Source of the DNA: Chryseobacterium geocarposphaerae
GTDB taxonomy: Bacteria > Bacteroidota > Bacteroidia > Flavobacteriales > Weeksellaceae
Direction: 5' to 3'
Assembly: GCF_002797535.1 (NCBI RefSeq)
Contig: NZ_PGFD01000001.1
Span: forward strand, 1,922,001-1,986,000
DNA: 64,000 nucleotides
Shown here: positions 1 to 9,502 of the stretch, piece after piece
How positions within the stretch are numbered: the first letter of the stretch is position 1
Layout of the letters: each line of letters opens with the position of its first letter
Made by a program: the position numbers and the translations under genes
The notes under the pieces: generated by a model
What the model was told of the DNA's origin: nothing
Seen by the model: only the letters and a program-made list of their open reading frames with translations
Database searches by the model: none

Positions 1-11
1 TGAACGTGAAT

Positions 12-392
12 ATGCAAGCTATTAATCAAAAAACAGCTATGGAGTATTTAAAATTTTTCTATCCCCCTCTTCGAAACGAAATCACGCAATTATCTTTACA
101 GGATAATTTTGCCGGGGTCATTCAGGCAACGATTAATTATTTAAAAAGACTTTTGCAGGAATCTAAGGTCAACATCATTGCCCATCACATTAAGCTTATG
201 GATATGATTTATAAAAACGGTGATTCTTATGTAAAAAGCATCATAGAAAATATTTTTGTAAGATCGTTTGAAAGCTTTAAAAAGCACGGAAAAATCCAGC
301 ACTGGAAACTTCTTTATCAGAATATGCCTGTGAGCTTTCAGATCATCTACAATGAACAGAGAAAACAGGATAAGATATTTTTTGGTAAATAA
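12..392 (+). CDS. Small hypothetical protein (about 126 aa), possibly DUF7674-like
   Basis: The product is a small, lysine-rich, probably cytoplasmic helical protein with no signal peptide or membrane segment. It resembles short uncharacterised flavobacterial proteins of 110-130 residues (perhaps DUF7674), but I cannot assign a function. The ATG at 12 is preferred over a GTG at 6. The frame stays open to the left window edge, so a start further upstream cannot be excluded. It converges on the thioredoxin gene, and a perfect 20-bp hairpin lies directly after its stop codon. Confidence 0.6.
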   Translation: MQAINQKTAMEYLKFFYPPLRNEITQLSLQDNFAGVIQATINYLKRLLQESKVNIIAHHIKLMDMIYKNGDSYVKSIIENIFVRSFESFKKHGKIQHWKLLYQNMPVSFQIIYNEQRKQDKIFFGK

Positions 393-400
393 TAGTTAAT

Positions 401-443
401 ATAATATTTTCGGCGGCACCTTTGGTGCCGCCGAAAATATTAT
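401..443. terminator. Bidirectional intrinsic terminator between convergent genes
   Basis: A perfect inverted repeat has 20-bp arms (401-420 and 424-443) and a three-base TTT loop. The centre is GC-rich (CGGCGGCACC) and the outer arms are A/T-rich, giving a U-tract for transcripts from both sides. It overlaps the last base of the thioredoxin stop codon. Confidence 0.85.
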
Positions 444-958
444 TAATTCTTTTTGGTAAAAGCCGTTTCTATAGTTTGGAGTTCGCTTTTATTCATTTTT
501 GAAGATTTCTCCAGTTTTGCAGTAAATGTGGCCACCTCTTCTGTTGTGGATGGACAGCCCAGATTATCTCCTTTCTGATCAAAAGAATCGGTAAGAACTT
601 CCCCTTTAGGGTTCAAAACCAGCCAGAATGGAAGCCCTGTATTTTCCCCGTTGTATTTATTCATCAGTTCCTGACCTCCGGGATTTTCAAGTTTTTTCTT
701 TTCTCCCGTTTCCTGAACATCTACATAGGCTGTAACGAATTTTTTTTCAAAAATAGGCTTGGTTTCCGGAAGGTTCATATTCTTTTCCATCACATGACAC
801 CATTTGCACCATGAGGCATGGAACACCAGAAGTACGTTTTTATTCTTTGATTTTGCTTCACTAATTGCCTTATTTAATATGACATCAGCTTTTTCCTGTG
901 CGAAATTTAATTGAAAAAGGAATAACCCCAGTATTATAAGTATTCTAGAAAACTTCAT
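443..958 (-). CDS. Periplasmic thioredoxin-family protein (thioredoxin_7/DUF255-like)
   Basis: This is a secreted disulfide oxidoreductase or chaperone-like thioredoxin. Residues 1-20 form a signal peptide ending LNFA-Q. The fold then shows the strand LLVFHASW followed by the redox motif C51-K-W-C54 and HVMEKN, typical of the thioredoxin_7 / SoxW-like group in which the active site reads CxWC-H-x-M. The C-terminal half contains GLPFWLVLNPKG, the cis-Pro region and strand beta-4. Its length of 171 aa fits single-domain members. It is monocistronic and ends at the shared hairpin. Substrates are unknown; a role in envelope disulfide handling is inferred. Confidence 0.88.
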   Translation of the reverse strand: MKFSRILIILGLFLFQLNFAQEKADVILNKAISEAKSKNKNVLLVFHASWCKWCHVMEKNMNLPETKPIFEKKFVTAYVDVQETGEKKKLENPGGQELMNKYNGENTGLPFWLVLNPKGEVLTDSFDQKGDNLGCPSTTEEVATFTAKLEKSSKMNKSELQTIETAFTKKN

Positions 959-1041
959 ATAATTTTGTTTTTGATTTAAAGTGATACGAATGTAAGATTT
1001 TTATTCTCAAAATAAAGCAACTATATATAATTTTACACCAT

Positions 1042-1114
1042 TGTCATTTTGACGCAGCAAGAATCTCATGATATCTTAGATTCTTCATTTCACTTCGCTA
1101 CATTCAGAATGACA
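1042..1114. repeat. Dispersed palindromic intergenic repeat, copy 1 (TGTCATT...AATGACA)
   Basis: The element is bounded by TGTCATT (1042-1048) and AATGACA (1108-1114). An inner partly complementary pair is present (AAGAATCT and AGATTCTT). Four further copies with the same ends lie at 45734, 47865, 48642 and 51729, all in intergenic DNA. Confidence 0.75.
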
Positions 1115-1173
1115 TAGTCATAATAATTACGATAGCAAGATTAATGTAAAATTGTAATAATTATCCAAAATAA

Positions 1174-1201
1174 AATTCCCCTCGCTTTCGCTCGGGGAAT
1201 T
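1174..1201 (-). terminator. Terminator of the susCD operon
   Basis: AATTCCCC (1174-1181) pairs with GGGGAATT (1194-1201). On the minus strand the hairpin is followed by TTTTATTTT. It lies just downstream of the susD stop codon. Confidence 0.75.
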
Positions 1202-1227
1202 CAACAAAAACTAAATAAAGAATATTT

Positions 1228-2745
1228 TTAAGGATTCTGTTCATAACCCGCCACCTGAATTTGGGATAAAGGGATCTGATACAGATAATCATTGGTTGTA
1301 ATGGTATAATTATAATTAAGATCTGCTGCAGCCTGATTGATAACACTCACTGCAATATTCCAACGTACCAGATCATGCCAGTACACTCCTTCTCCTGCAA
1401 ACTCAACCCTTCTTTCTTTACGGAGTGCGGTCGTAAAATCCGAACTTGACATCGAAGTAGAAAGTGCTGAAAGACCGGCTCTCTGGCGAATTCTGTTTAA
1501 ATAAGGAACTGCTCCACTGGTATTCCCTTCATAATTTAAAACTTCTGCATACATCAAGAGAACATCTGCATAACGGATAATCGGGAAATTAATAGGCCAG
1601 TCGTACCGGTTGGTGATAACAAGACCTCCTTCACGGAATTTCACAAAATAATTGGCATAATCCACCTGCCCGTTTTGTGCGATAAATTGAGTTTTAACCG
1701 TTACTGCTTTTCTCACATCTCCGGCTTCATAAGCATTAAGTAAAGACTGAGAAACTCCCAATTCACTGGAACTGTATAAACTCCCCTGCGCATTATATAA
1801 AGGATCGGCAGTCCCAAATGTCGGTGAAACATAACTCGGCAAATAGGATCCCTGTGAAAGGCCACCACTGATATGCTGAATTTCAAAAATATGATATTTA
1901 TTATCATTAGCGCTTTTAAACAAGTCCGCATAATTGGGTGCAAAAGTTACATACTGTCCTTCCCCTTGAATTATAGCGAATAAATGCTCCTTTGCTTTTG
2001 TCAGATAAGAACTGTTATTAAGAGGATAACCGTATCCTGTAAGATACATCCTGCCCAACATCGCATGAGCCGCCGATTTGGTAATCCTGCCTTTATTCTT
2101 TGAATCATACGTGTTTTTTAAACCACCTATGGAGGCTTCAATTTCTGAAGTGATAAAGCTATAAAGAGTACTTAGATCCGTTCTTGGGATAGAAGCCGCC
2201 TCCGACGGACTTACCGGATGGTCTACCAAAGGAACTTTTCCGAAATTACGCATAAGCTCAAAATAAGCATATGCTCTTAAAAAACGGGTTTCAGAGCGAT
2301 ATTGCTCTTTTGTGGCAGGATCTGCAAAGGGAACCGCATCAATTCTTGCTAAAATATTATTTGCGTAAGAAATAAGCTGATAAGCATCTTCCCACAGAAT
2401 TTCGACTTCTTCTGTTGAAGAAGTATCCTGAAAACGGTTGATGGCATAATAATCCCTGTTCCCGTTTTGTGAAATTGCGTTAAAATTATTCGAACGAACT
2501 TCTGATGCCAGTAAATAAAAGTTAACATCAAATCCTCCTCTCGACGAGGAATTAATCATTGCAGAATACACTCCTGACAGTGCTTGCTGGATCTGAAGCT
2601 CCGTAGTGTAAAAAGAGGTTTGGGTGATATTATTCTCGGGTTCCAACATCAGATCTTTTTCACAGCCCATCATTCCCAATAGAAATGCTCCCAAGACTAA
2701 TGTTTTTCCAAAGGTTCTTATTTTTTTATTGTAAGTTATTTTCAT
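1228..2745 (-). CDS. SusD/RagB-family nutrient-binding outer-membrane lipoprotein
   Basis: This surface lipoprotein caps its partner SusC-type transporter and binds an oligomeric ligand (glycan or peptide) for TonB-driven import. The signal peptide ends in the lipobox LGMMGC with lipidated Cys28. It is followed by the SusD signature of helical TPR-like repeats (for example IQQALSGVYSAM and RFLRAYAYFELMRNFGKVPLV) and the C-terminal RagB motif LLMYAEVLNYEG with RRVEFAGEGVYWHDLVRW. The length of 505 aa is normal. Its start lies 10 bp after the stop of susC, so the two are co-transcribed. No glycosidase or peptidase gene flanks the pair, so the substrate is unknown. Confidence 0.95.
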   Translation of the reverse strand: MKITYNKKIRTFGKTLVLGAFLLGMMGCEKDLMLEPENNITQTSFYTTELQIQQALSGVYSAMINSSSRGGFDVNFYLLASEVRSNNFNAISQNGNRDYYAINRFQDTSSTEEVEILWEDAYQLISYANNILARIDAVPFADPATKEQYRSETRFLRAYAYFELMRNFGKVPLVDHPVSPSEAASIPRTDLSTLYSFITSEIEASIGGLKNTYDSKNKGRITKSAAHAMLGRMYLTGYGYPLNNSSYLTKAKEHLFAIIQGEGQYVTFAPNYADLFKSANDNKYHIFEIQHISGGLSQGSYLPSYVSPTFGTADPLYNAQGSLYSSSELGVSQSLLNAYEAGDVRKAVTVKTQFIAQNGQVDYANYFVKFREGGLVITNRYDWPINFPIIRYADVLLMYAEVLNYEGNTSGAVPYLNRIRQRAGLSALSTSMSSSDFTTALRKERRVEFAGEGVYWHDLVRWNIAVSVINQAAADLNYNYTITTNDYLYQIPLSQIQVAGYEQNP

Positions 2746-2755
2746 TTTTAAATTT

Positions 2756-5665
2756 TTAGAAGTTAAAGTTTAGGCCCATCATATAGACTTTTGCATTGGG
2801 ATATGCTCCGTAATCGGTTCCGTCTGACTGTACGGATTCCGGATTGTAACCGCCATAGTAATGATCTTTTCTCCAAACGTTTTCCAGGCTGACATAGACT
2901 CTCAGACTAGAAATTTTAAGTCTGTTCACCAGATCTTTAGGAAAATTATATCCTAAGGTTACATTCTTAAGCTGAATATAAGTGGCATCATACAGCCATC
3001 TTGTATCTAATAAACTTCCTGTAGTTCCATCTAATCTGGGAGTTTTCCCATCTCCCGGATCAGCATCGGAACGCCAGCGGTTTGCCCAGTTTCCCATTAC
3101 GTTTGTCGTTGTACCCATTCCCGTGCGATCGATTGCACGACCTAGCAAAGCATAGCTATAACCACCTTTTTGTCCCTGAAAGAATACGGAAAGGTCGAAG
3201 TTTTTATACGAAAAAGTATTGGTAAAGCCCCAATAATAATCAGGAGTCGGTCCCCCGATAATATGACGGTCATCTTCGTTGATCACCCCATCTCCATTGA
3301 AGTCTTTGTATTTAACATCTCCGGCAATTGCTCCGCTGGTTTTAGCAACATTCGGGTTATTGATGTCTGCTGTAGAAAGTACTCCTATCGCTTCATAAAG
3401 ATAGAATGCATTCAGTTCCTGACCGACCTGTATGATATTTGTGCTATTGCTGAAACCCGTATAAATAGGCGTGTTATCGCTGCCTAACTGTAAAACTTTA
3501 TTCTTATTGAAAGCAATATTGGCAGAAGTATTCCATCTGAATTCCCCGATTAAGTTTTTTGTATTTAATTCTAATTCCAATCCTTTATTTTGAACTGAAC
3601 CCACATTACTCCACATGGTAGTATATCCGGTTACAGCTGCTACAGGCTGTTCCAAAAGCAGATCTTTAGTTTTTTTGATATAATAATCTGCCGTAAAATC
3701 AATTCTGTTAAATAAACCTAATTCAAGACCAAAGTCGGAGGATTGAGTTTTTTCCCAGGTTAAATTGCGGTTTTCAATGGTGTTGGGAATTAAGCCATTA
3801 GACAAATTTCCTCCGAATGAATAATTTCCTCCTCCTAATGTTCCAAAAGCCCTGTAATCTCCGATGGAATTATTTCCGTTCTCTCCCCAACTGTATCTCA
3901 ACTTAAGATTATTAAGCCAACTTACATCTTTTAAGAAATCTTCCTTATCTACTTTCCAACCTGCCCCAAATGCCGGAAATACCCCCCAAAGGTTATCCCA
4001 CCCGAATCTGGAAGAACCATCTCTACGAATACTCGCCAACAACATATATTTCTTTTTATAATCATAGTTTACACGGCCGAACATTGAAATCAGCATCCAT
4101 TCTGACGCCGTATATTCCGAATTAAGTACAGATGCGGATTGTGTAAAATTGAAGGTTTTTAAATCGTCATTCGGGAAACCTTTGTTCCGGTTGTATTGAG
4201 TCGTAGTCCTGTAATTTTCGGCGCTGTACCCTGCAATAGCTGCAATACTGTGGTCTCCAAAAGTCTTTTTATAATTTAATAAGGCCTCTCCCAAATATCT
4301 GTTGTAATTTACAGTTCTACGACTCGCAATACTCACCTGTCCCGGAGTATTGGTGATTAAATCAAAAGTTGGCGTGTAACCGTTATTCAGATTAAAGTTA
4401 TTGGTAGCTCCTCCTGAAATTTTAATATTTAAATCAGGCAAAATATCGTAAGAAACATATAAGCTTGATAATAAGCGGAACTCATTGGTATTATTGGTTG
4501 TATTTTCCATCACTCCAATCGGGCTTTGAGTAGAGCCAGCCCATCTGTATCTTGTATTTTTCCAGAAATTGGTGTACAAACCTGCACTCAATTCCGCTAC
4601 AGGAACCATGGAAAGCATTTTGTGAGCTAAATTATCTTTTCCGTCAACGGTTGCTCCATAACTTTTTGAATAGCTCGGACGAAATGAAATTCCCGCCTTC
4701 CATTTATCCGAAATATTAAGATCAATAACAGCGCTTAAATTGAATCTTTTAAAGCCTGTATTAATTGCTAAACCTTCCTGATCAAAATAGGCACCCGAAA
4801 TGAGATACTTCACATTTTTATTCCCTCCCCTTGCCGATAACTGATAACTTTGAACAGATGCAGGCCGATAAAATACATCCTGCCAGTCAATATTAGCCAC
4901 TTGATTGGTTCCCCATCTAGGATCAATCATGTAATTGATATTCGCTAAATTATAATCTGTTGTATTGGCAAGATTAAAATAGTTTGCCCTCACTGCATAG
5001 CTATCAGATGCAGAATTACCCGGAGCAAGTGCTTCCCATTTTTTATTAATTGCTTCGGTCGCATAATCAATCCATTCCGAACTTGTCATGATATCCAGCT
5101 TTTTTTCGATAGTCTGAATTCCATAATACTGCGAAAAGCTGAAGGCAGGCTTTCCGGATGCCCCTTTTTTGGTGGTTACAATCACAATTCCATTGGATCC
5201 TCTAGACCCATACATGGCAGTAGAGGCGGCATCTTTCAAAACTTCAATCGATTGCACATCATCGGGAGAAACATTGGCCATATCATCGACAACCATCCCG
5301 TCAACTACATAAAGAGGAGAATTACTTGCCGATATTGAAGCGGAACCTCGAACTCTTATTTCTAAAGGCTCCCCGGGTTTTCCCGTAGTAGACCGGGTTT
5401 TAACCCCGGCAATCTGCCCCGTTAATGCCTGATCTACTCTTGCAATAGGACGGTCCTTGAAGGTTTCGGCATTTACTCTACCTACAGAACCTGTGACTTC
5501 ACCCTTTTTCTGCGTACCATAAGCAATAACAACAACTTCCTCGATATCTTTAGTTTTATTCGTTTTTGCACTATCCTTGGCAGTGCCGGTAGTTTGTTTT
5601 TCCTGTCCGAAGATAAAAGCAGTGGTACTTAGTAAAATACCTAAAGTAACTATGGATTTCTTCAT
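2756..5665 (-). CDS. SusC/RagA-family TonB-linked outer-membrane transporter
   Basis: This TonB-dependent importer forms a 22-stranded barrel with an N-terminal plug. Residues 1-20 form a signal peptide. A short Lys/Thr-rich linker then leads directly into the TonB-box/plug region IEEVVVIAYGTQKKGEVTGS, with plug motifs SPLYVVDG and IEVLKDAASTAMYGSRGSNG. The protein ends in a beta-signal with terminal Phe (LNFNF). The roughly 80-residue CarboxypepD_reg-like (DUF4480) domain usual before the plug in SusC proteins is absent, which explains the short length (969 aa versus about 1000-1100). It is the first gene of the susCD operon. No adjacent ECF sigma/anti-sigma pair is present. Confidence 0.95.
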   Translation of the reverse strand: MKKSIVTLGILLSTTAFIFGQEKQTTGTAKDSAKTNKTKDIEEVVVIAYGTQKKGEVTGSVGRVNAETFKDRPIARVDQALTGQIAGVKTRSTTGKPGEPLEIRVRGSASISASNSPLYVVDGMVVDDMANVSPDDVQSIEVLKDAASTAMYGSRGSNGIVIVTTKKGASGKPAFSFSQYYGIQTIEKKLDIMTSSEWIDYATEAINKKWEALAPGNSASDSYAVRANYFNLANTTDYNLANINYMIDPRWGTNQVANIDWQDVFYRPASVQSYQLSARGGNKNVKYLISGAYFDQEGLAINTGFKRFNLSAVIDLNISDKWKAGISFRPSYSKSYGATVDGKDNLAHKMLSMVPVAELSAGLYTNFWKNTRYRWAGSTQSPIGVMENTTNNTNEFRLLSSLYVSYDILPDLNIKISGGATNNFNLNNGYTPTFDLITNTPGQVSIASRRTVNYNRYLGEALLNYKKTFGDHSIAAIAGYSAENYRTTTQYNRNKGFPNDDLKTFNFTQSASVLNSEYTASEWMLISMFGRVNYDYKKKYMLLASIRRDGSSRFGWDNLWGVFPAFGAGWKVDKEDFLKDVSWLNNLKLRYSWGENGNNSIGDYRAFGTLGGGNYSFGGNLSNGLIPNTIENRNLTWEKTQSSDFGLELGLFNRIDFTADYYIKKTKDLLLEQPVAAVTGYTTMWSNVGSVQNKGLELELNTKNLIGEFRWNTSANIAFNKNKVLQLGSDNTPIYTGFSNSTNIIQVGQELNAFYLYEAIGVLSTADINNPNVAKTSGAIAGDVKYKDFNGDGVINEDDRHIIGGPTPDYYWGFTNTFSYKNFDLSVFFQGQKGGYSYALLGRAIDRTGMGTTTNVMGNWANRWRSDADPGDGKTPRLDGTTGSLLDTRWLYDATYIQLKNVTLGYNFPKDLVNRLKISSLRVYVSLENVWRKDHYYGGYNPESVQSDGTDYGAYPNAKVYMMGLNFNF

Positions 5666-5882
5666 TCTATGATTCGTGATTATAATTATTGATGTATCCG
5701 TGAAATCAAAACATTAAGAAAACTTAATCTGAAAAAGACATGATATTTCTCATGTTTTAATTTCATAAAAGTATACTTCTCATGAATTTCTGCTATCCTG
5801 TAGTAACCTGTCAGTTTCTCTTTTTAGAGAATACTAAGGAATCATTTAGAAAAAATAATATCAAAATGTCAATTTCTAAAAC

Positions 5883-5902
5883 AAAAAGCCCCAAAGGAGG
5901 CT
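5883..5902 (-). terminator. Probable terminator downstream of the C39 ABC exporter
   Basis: On the minus strand AGCCTCC-TTT-GGGGCT forms a short hairpin with one bulged base, followed by TTTTTGTTTT. It sits about 40 bp after the stop of the exporter gene. It would separate the peptide locus from susC. Confidence 0.55.
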
Positions 5903-5944
5903 ATTGAATAAGGTAATAAAATACTTCTGAATAAGCATTTAAAA

Positions 5945-8146
5945 TTAACTCCCAAGTTCCAACTGATTTTTCACTAAATTATAATAATCAGCCTTTTTAT
6001 CAACCAAACTCTGATGGTTTCCTTGTTCAGCAATTTCTCCATTCTTCAATACAATAATCTGATCGGCATTTTTTACGGTGCTCAGTCTGTGTGCAACAAT
6101 AATTACGGTCTTTCCTTTGAAAAAAGACTGAAGATTATCATGAATTATTTTTTCATTTTCAGCATCTAATGCAGAAGTGGCTTCATCGAAGAAAATAAAA
6201 TGCGGGTTTTTATAGACTGCTCTTGCAATTAAAACTCTTTGTTTTTGTCCACCTGAGATTCCGTTACCTGAAGCACCGATTTTAGTGCTCAATCCTAACG
6301 GCAATCCATCAACAAAGGAGTTAATATTAGCGGTTTGCAGTGCTTGTTCAATTCTATTGTAGTCAATATCTTCATCACTTGTCGCGATATTTCTTTCGAT
6401 GGTATCTGAAAAAATATAACCGTCCTGCATGACAACACCACAGTTCTTTCTTAAATCTATTGGCGATATATCATTAATATTGAGATGATTAAAAGTAATT
6501 TCTCCGGAAACAGGCTCATAAAACTTCAAAAGCATTTTCATGAGAGTCGTTTTACCACTTCCACTGGCTCCTACAATGGCAGTCACTTTACCTTCCGGGA
6601 TAAACAGATTAATGTTTTTTAAAACATAAGGCGATTGAGGACCTTCATACTGAAAGGAAACGTCTTTAAAATAAATTCCTTTTTCAATCCCGTTTTGTTC
6701 CGTATATTTTTTACTTAATAATGGCACTTGTTTTTCCTGTTCTTCTTCAGGATTATTCTGAACTTCATTCAGCCTTGCCAAACTTAATTTTGCATCCTGT
6801 AAAGAGCGAAAAAAACTTATCAGCTGGTTTACAGGCGAATTCATCTGACCAATAATATAGGAAACGCTGAGCAATGCCCCTAAAGTCATATAGCCTTGTA
6901 TCACAAAATAGGCAGAAAGAAAAGTAACGATAATGTTTTTGAGCTGGTTTATAAATTCGAAACCTGAAAGTTGTATCTGATCTAATTTTAGAATTCTGAT
7001 ATTTATTTTAAATAGTTTTTCTTGGATACTCTCCCATTCTTTTCGTTTAAAGTCCTCAAATTGATTAAGCTTCATTTCGGAAACACCATTAATGATTTCA
7101 TAGATAGATTCCTGATTTTCGCTTCGCTGTTGAAAACGGAAGTAATCCAAAATTTTACGCTTCTTCATCCAGTAAAGAGACCAGAGTACTGAAACTGTGG
7201 TAAGCACCATATAAACAGTTAATATTCTTACATCATAATACCACAAGATTCCGAAGAAGGCTGTAAATGTAATAATTGAAAACAACGTCAGGAGACTTTG
7301 TGAGGTAAGAAAATTTTCAATCCTTTCATGATCCTGAATCCGTTGACTAAAGTCTCCCATCAGCTTGGTATCAAAAAATTTAATCGGAAGTTTCAGTAGT
7401 TTTTTAAGGAAATCAGAAATAATCTGAATGTTTATTTTTGTTCCAACAACAAGAATAATCCAGTTCCGGAAAATATTGATCACAATGTTTCCCAAAAAGA
7501 AAGCCAATTGTGCCAACAGGATATATACTATGATAGAAAGATTTTTTTTATTTACCCCCTCATCTATCAATTTCTGAGTAAGAATGGGAAATATTAAAGT
7601 AATAAGTGTACCTAAAGTAAGCAACAAAAGCATCCAATAGATTTGCTTTTGATGAGGTTTTAAATATTTCAATAAATATTTAATGGAAAGTGTTTCTTCC
7701 TGTAAAGGGGTATGCTGATAAAAATCTTCGGTCGGTTCTAAAAATAAAGCGATTCCCTTATTTCCTTCCGAAATCCAGGATTTTTTAAATTTTTCTTCAC
7801 TTAAAGAGACAAAACCATGCCCCGGATCTGCAATTTTATAAGTACGTTTGCCTGTAATAATGTTTTTAGAAATTTTGTAAAGAACGACAAAGTGATTCTG
7901 ATTCCAATGAAGAATGCAGGGTAAAAGTTCTTTTGAAAATCCCTCACTCTCTGTTTTAAGTGCTATAGTTTTATAGCCTGTATTTTCAGCAGCTTCACAA
8001 ATTCCTAATAATGATACGCCTTCTTTAGTTATAAAACTTTTACTTCTTAAATCCTGTAAACTGAAATTTTTACCATAATGAGAAGACACCATAGCTAAAC
8101 AGGCAGGACCACAGTCCATTTGATCATATTGGGCAATGAAACGCAT
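5945..8146 (-). CDS. Peptidase-domain-containing ABC exporter (C39; cuts GG leaders)
   Basis: The enzyme is a bifunctional leader peptidase and exporter (PCAT type). Residues 1-130 are the C39 cysteine protease: QMDCGPAC with catalytic Cys12, HF at His85 and ADPG with Asp107. Residues 165-450 contain the six-helix ABC membrane domain. The nucleotide-binding domain has Walker A GASGSGKT (526-533), signature ISGGQKQR (630-637), Walker B IFFDE (651-655) and switch His686. All catalytic residues are present. It is the last gene of the peptide locus, 73 bp after the GIN-like gene. No HlyD-type adaptor or TolC-like gene lies nearby, which such exporters usually need in Gram-negatives. It probably cleaves the GG-leader precursor at 10930-11163. 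Confidence 0.93.
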   Translation of the reverse strand: MRFIAQYDQMDCGPACLAMVSSHYGKNFSLQDLRSKSFITKEGVSLLGICEAAENTGYKTIALKTESEGFSKELLPCILHWNQNHFVVLYKISKNIITGKRTYKIADPGHGFVSLSEEKFKKSWISEGNKGIALFLEPTEDFYQHTPLQEETLSIKYLLKYLKPHQKQIYWMLLLLTLGTLITLIFPILTQKLIDEGVNKKNLSIIVYILLAQLAFFLGNIVINIFRNWIILVVGTKINIQIISDFLKKLLKLPIKFFDTKLMGDFSQRIQDHERIENFLTSQSLLTLFSIITFTAFFGILWYYDVRILTVYMVLTTVSVLWSLYWMKKRKILDYFRFQQRSENQESIYEIINGVSEMKLNQFEDFKRKEWESIQEKLFKINIRILKLDQIQLSGFEFINQLKNIIVTFLSAYFVIQGYMTLGALLSVSYIIGQMNSPVNQLISFFRSLQDAKLSLARLNEVQNNPEEEQEKQVPLLSKKYTEQNGIEKGIYFKDVSFQYEGPQSPYVLKNINLFIPEGKVTAIVGASGSGKTTLMKMLLKFYEPVSGEITFNHLNINDISPIDLRKNCGVVMQDGYIFSDTIERNIATSDEDIDYNRIEQALQTANINSFVDGLPLGLSTKIGASGNGISGGQKQRVLIARAVYKNPHFIFFDEATSALDAENEKIIHDNLQSFFKGKTVIIVAHRLSTVKNADQIIVLKNGEIAEQGNHQSLVDKKADYYNLVKNQLELGS

Positions 8147-8219
8147 TATTTAATATCTTTCTGACAATAAAAATTATTAATAGCATTTACACGGAAATGT
8201 TCCTAGTAAATAATCTTGA

Positions 8220-8783
8220 TTAATTATTTTTAACCTTAAGTTTTCTCAAATTACTAAGTATCACATTATTCTTTTGTAAAGTTAATGCATCCGTTTGACC
8301 GCCAATTTTCAAGGAAAACACATTTTGAAGATCAAGGAATAAAGACTGGGATGCAACAAGTAAATTTATATGACCGCAGTTAATGATTTTAAGTTTAATT
8401 GTTTTAAAATCGGCTTTATCTTCAGTTTGAAACGATCCTAGATTCAAGGCATTTATTGAAATGTTTTCATTTTTAACAGTAAGATAAATATTGTAATTAT
8501 CCTTTTTACTTTCTTCAGTGCTATGAACTGAATTGAGAAAGACTACACCATCGACTATTTTGAAGTCAATATACTTATCGTCATCTGAATTCCTTTCTAT
8601 TATAAAAGAGTTTGCCTTTCCCTTTGAAAGAAATACCTTTCCGAAATTCTTAATGTTAATTTCATTGAAAACATTGTCATTTAAGCTGAGTTCACTTTTT
8701 ATCATCTGGGAATAATAATTTTGAAAAGGTAGAAATGTAATTATTACTACAATTAGTTTTAATGTGTTATACGTGAAGTTCAT
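8220..8783 (-). CDS. Secreted GIN-domain-like (DUF2807-like) protein in the peptide locus
   Basis: This exported beta-helical protein has unknown function. Residues 1-25 form a signal peptide (hydrophobic stretch then YYSQ). The mature part begins FNEINIKNFGKVFLSKGK and continues with short repeated strands (IYLTVKNENISINALNLGSF, LKIINCGHINLLVAS). This matches the pattern of the head GIN domain (DUF2807), in which a strand with VxLxxG is followed by stacked beta turns. At 187 aa it is slightly short for the family. It overlaps the end of the preceding gene by 17 bp, so translation is probably coupled. A role in peptide binding, immunity or passage through the periplasm is only inferred from context. 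Confidence 0.6.
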   Translation of the reverse strand: MNFTYNTLKLIVVIITFLPFQNYYSQMIKSELSLNDNVFNEINIKNFGKVFLSKGKANSFIIERNSDDDKYIDFKIVDGVVFLNSVHSTEESKKDNYNIYLTVKNENISINALNLGSFQTEDKADFKTIKLKIINCGHINLLVASQSLFLDLQNVFSLKIGGQTDALTLQKNNVILSNLRKLKVKNN

Positions 8784-9492
8784 TTAAATTAAGATCCGGA
8801 TTATTAATTATTTCATTACAAAAATCCAGGATATAATCTCTTTTAGCTTCTTCATGCTTCTCTCCGGTAGCTACTAATTCATTAAATACATCATAGATCA
8901 TAGATTTCCTTAAACCTTCATTATTTCTTTCTAAAAAGCTAGGATGATAGTGTACATCAAAATAGGTTATTTCAGTTTTATTGATCAGAAGACTGAATAT
9001 TAACTTTAAGACCTCCAGCGCCTCATTTATTTTCTGTTCTCTGAAATAGATTCTTGATATATTTTGCATCTGCTGAATCTTATGATAAAAAACAATGGGA
9101 AATTGTTCTTCAAAATATGAATCTAAAATCATTGTTTCTTTCGTCATCTTTATAGCAGTCACATAATCCTTTTTTTTGTAAAATAAATAAGCATCCACCG
9201 GTGTACAGATCAGATCATACAACTTATTTTCTTCTTTACTTAAAACAGATTTATCAATATATTTTTTGGCCCTCGAAATTAACGCTTCAGCGGCCAGTAT
9301 ATTACCGCTCCTAGATTCTTTCAATGCACCACTGTAATTTTCATAATAAAACAGAAAATTCCTTTTATATTCGCAGATTGAATTGATCATCTGAGTAATG
9401 CCTTCATCGAATTTCAAATGATCTTTATAGCTTTTCTTGTTAGATTGGGCAAGAAGTTCCAGACCACTATATAAATCATCATATTTTCCCAT
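8767..9492 (-). CDS. Helical-repeat (TPR-like) protein of the peptide locus, unknown function
   Basis: This 241-residue cytoplasmic protein lacks a signal peptide or membrane segment. It is rich in amphipathic helix pairs with TPR-like spacing (for example AAEALISRAKKYIDKS, DYVTAIKMTKETMILD, KINEALEVLKLIFSLL). The ATG at 9492 is chosen: the alternative upstream start at 9516 is TTG and would overlap the maturase gene by 14 bp, whereas the ATG leaves a 10-bp gap. It sits between the radical SAM maturase and the GIN-like gene in the same orientation. A scaffold or chaperone for the precursor is possible, but nothing in the sequence proves it. I do not recognise a named family. Confidence 0.7.
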   Translation of the reverse strand: MGKYDDLYSGLELLAQSNKKSYKDHLKFDEGITQMINSICEYKRNFLFYYENYSGALKESRSGNILAAEALISRAKKYIDKSVLSKEENKLYDLICTPVDAYLFYKKKDYVTAIKMTKETMILDSYFEEQFPIVFYHKIQQMQNISRIYFREQKINEALEVLKLIFSLLINKTEITYFDVHYHPSFLERNNEGLRKSMIYDVFNELVATGEKHEEAKRDYILDFCNEIINNPDLNLNELHV

Positions 9493-9502
9493 AATAGAAT
9501 AA

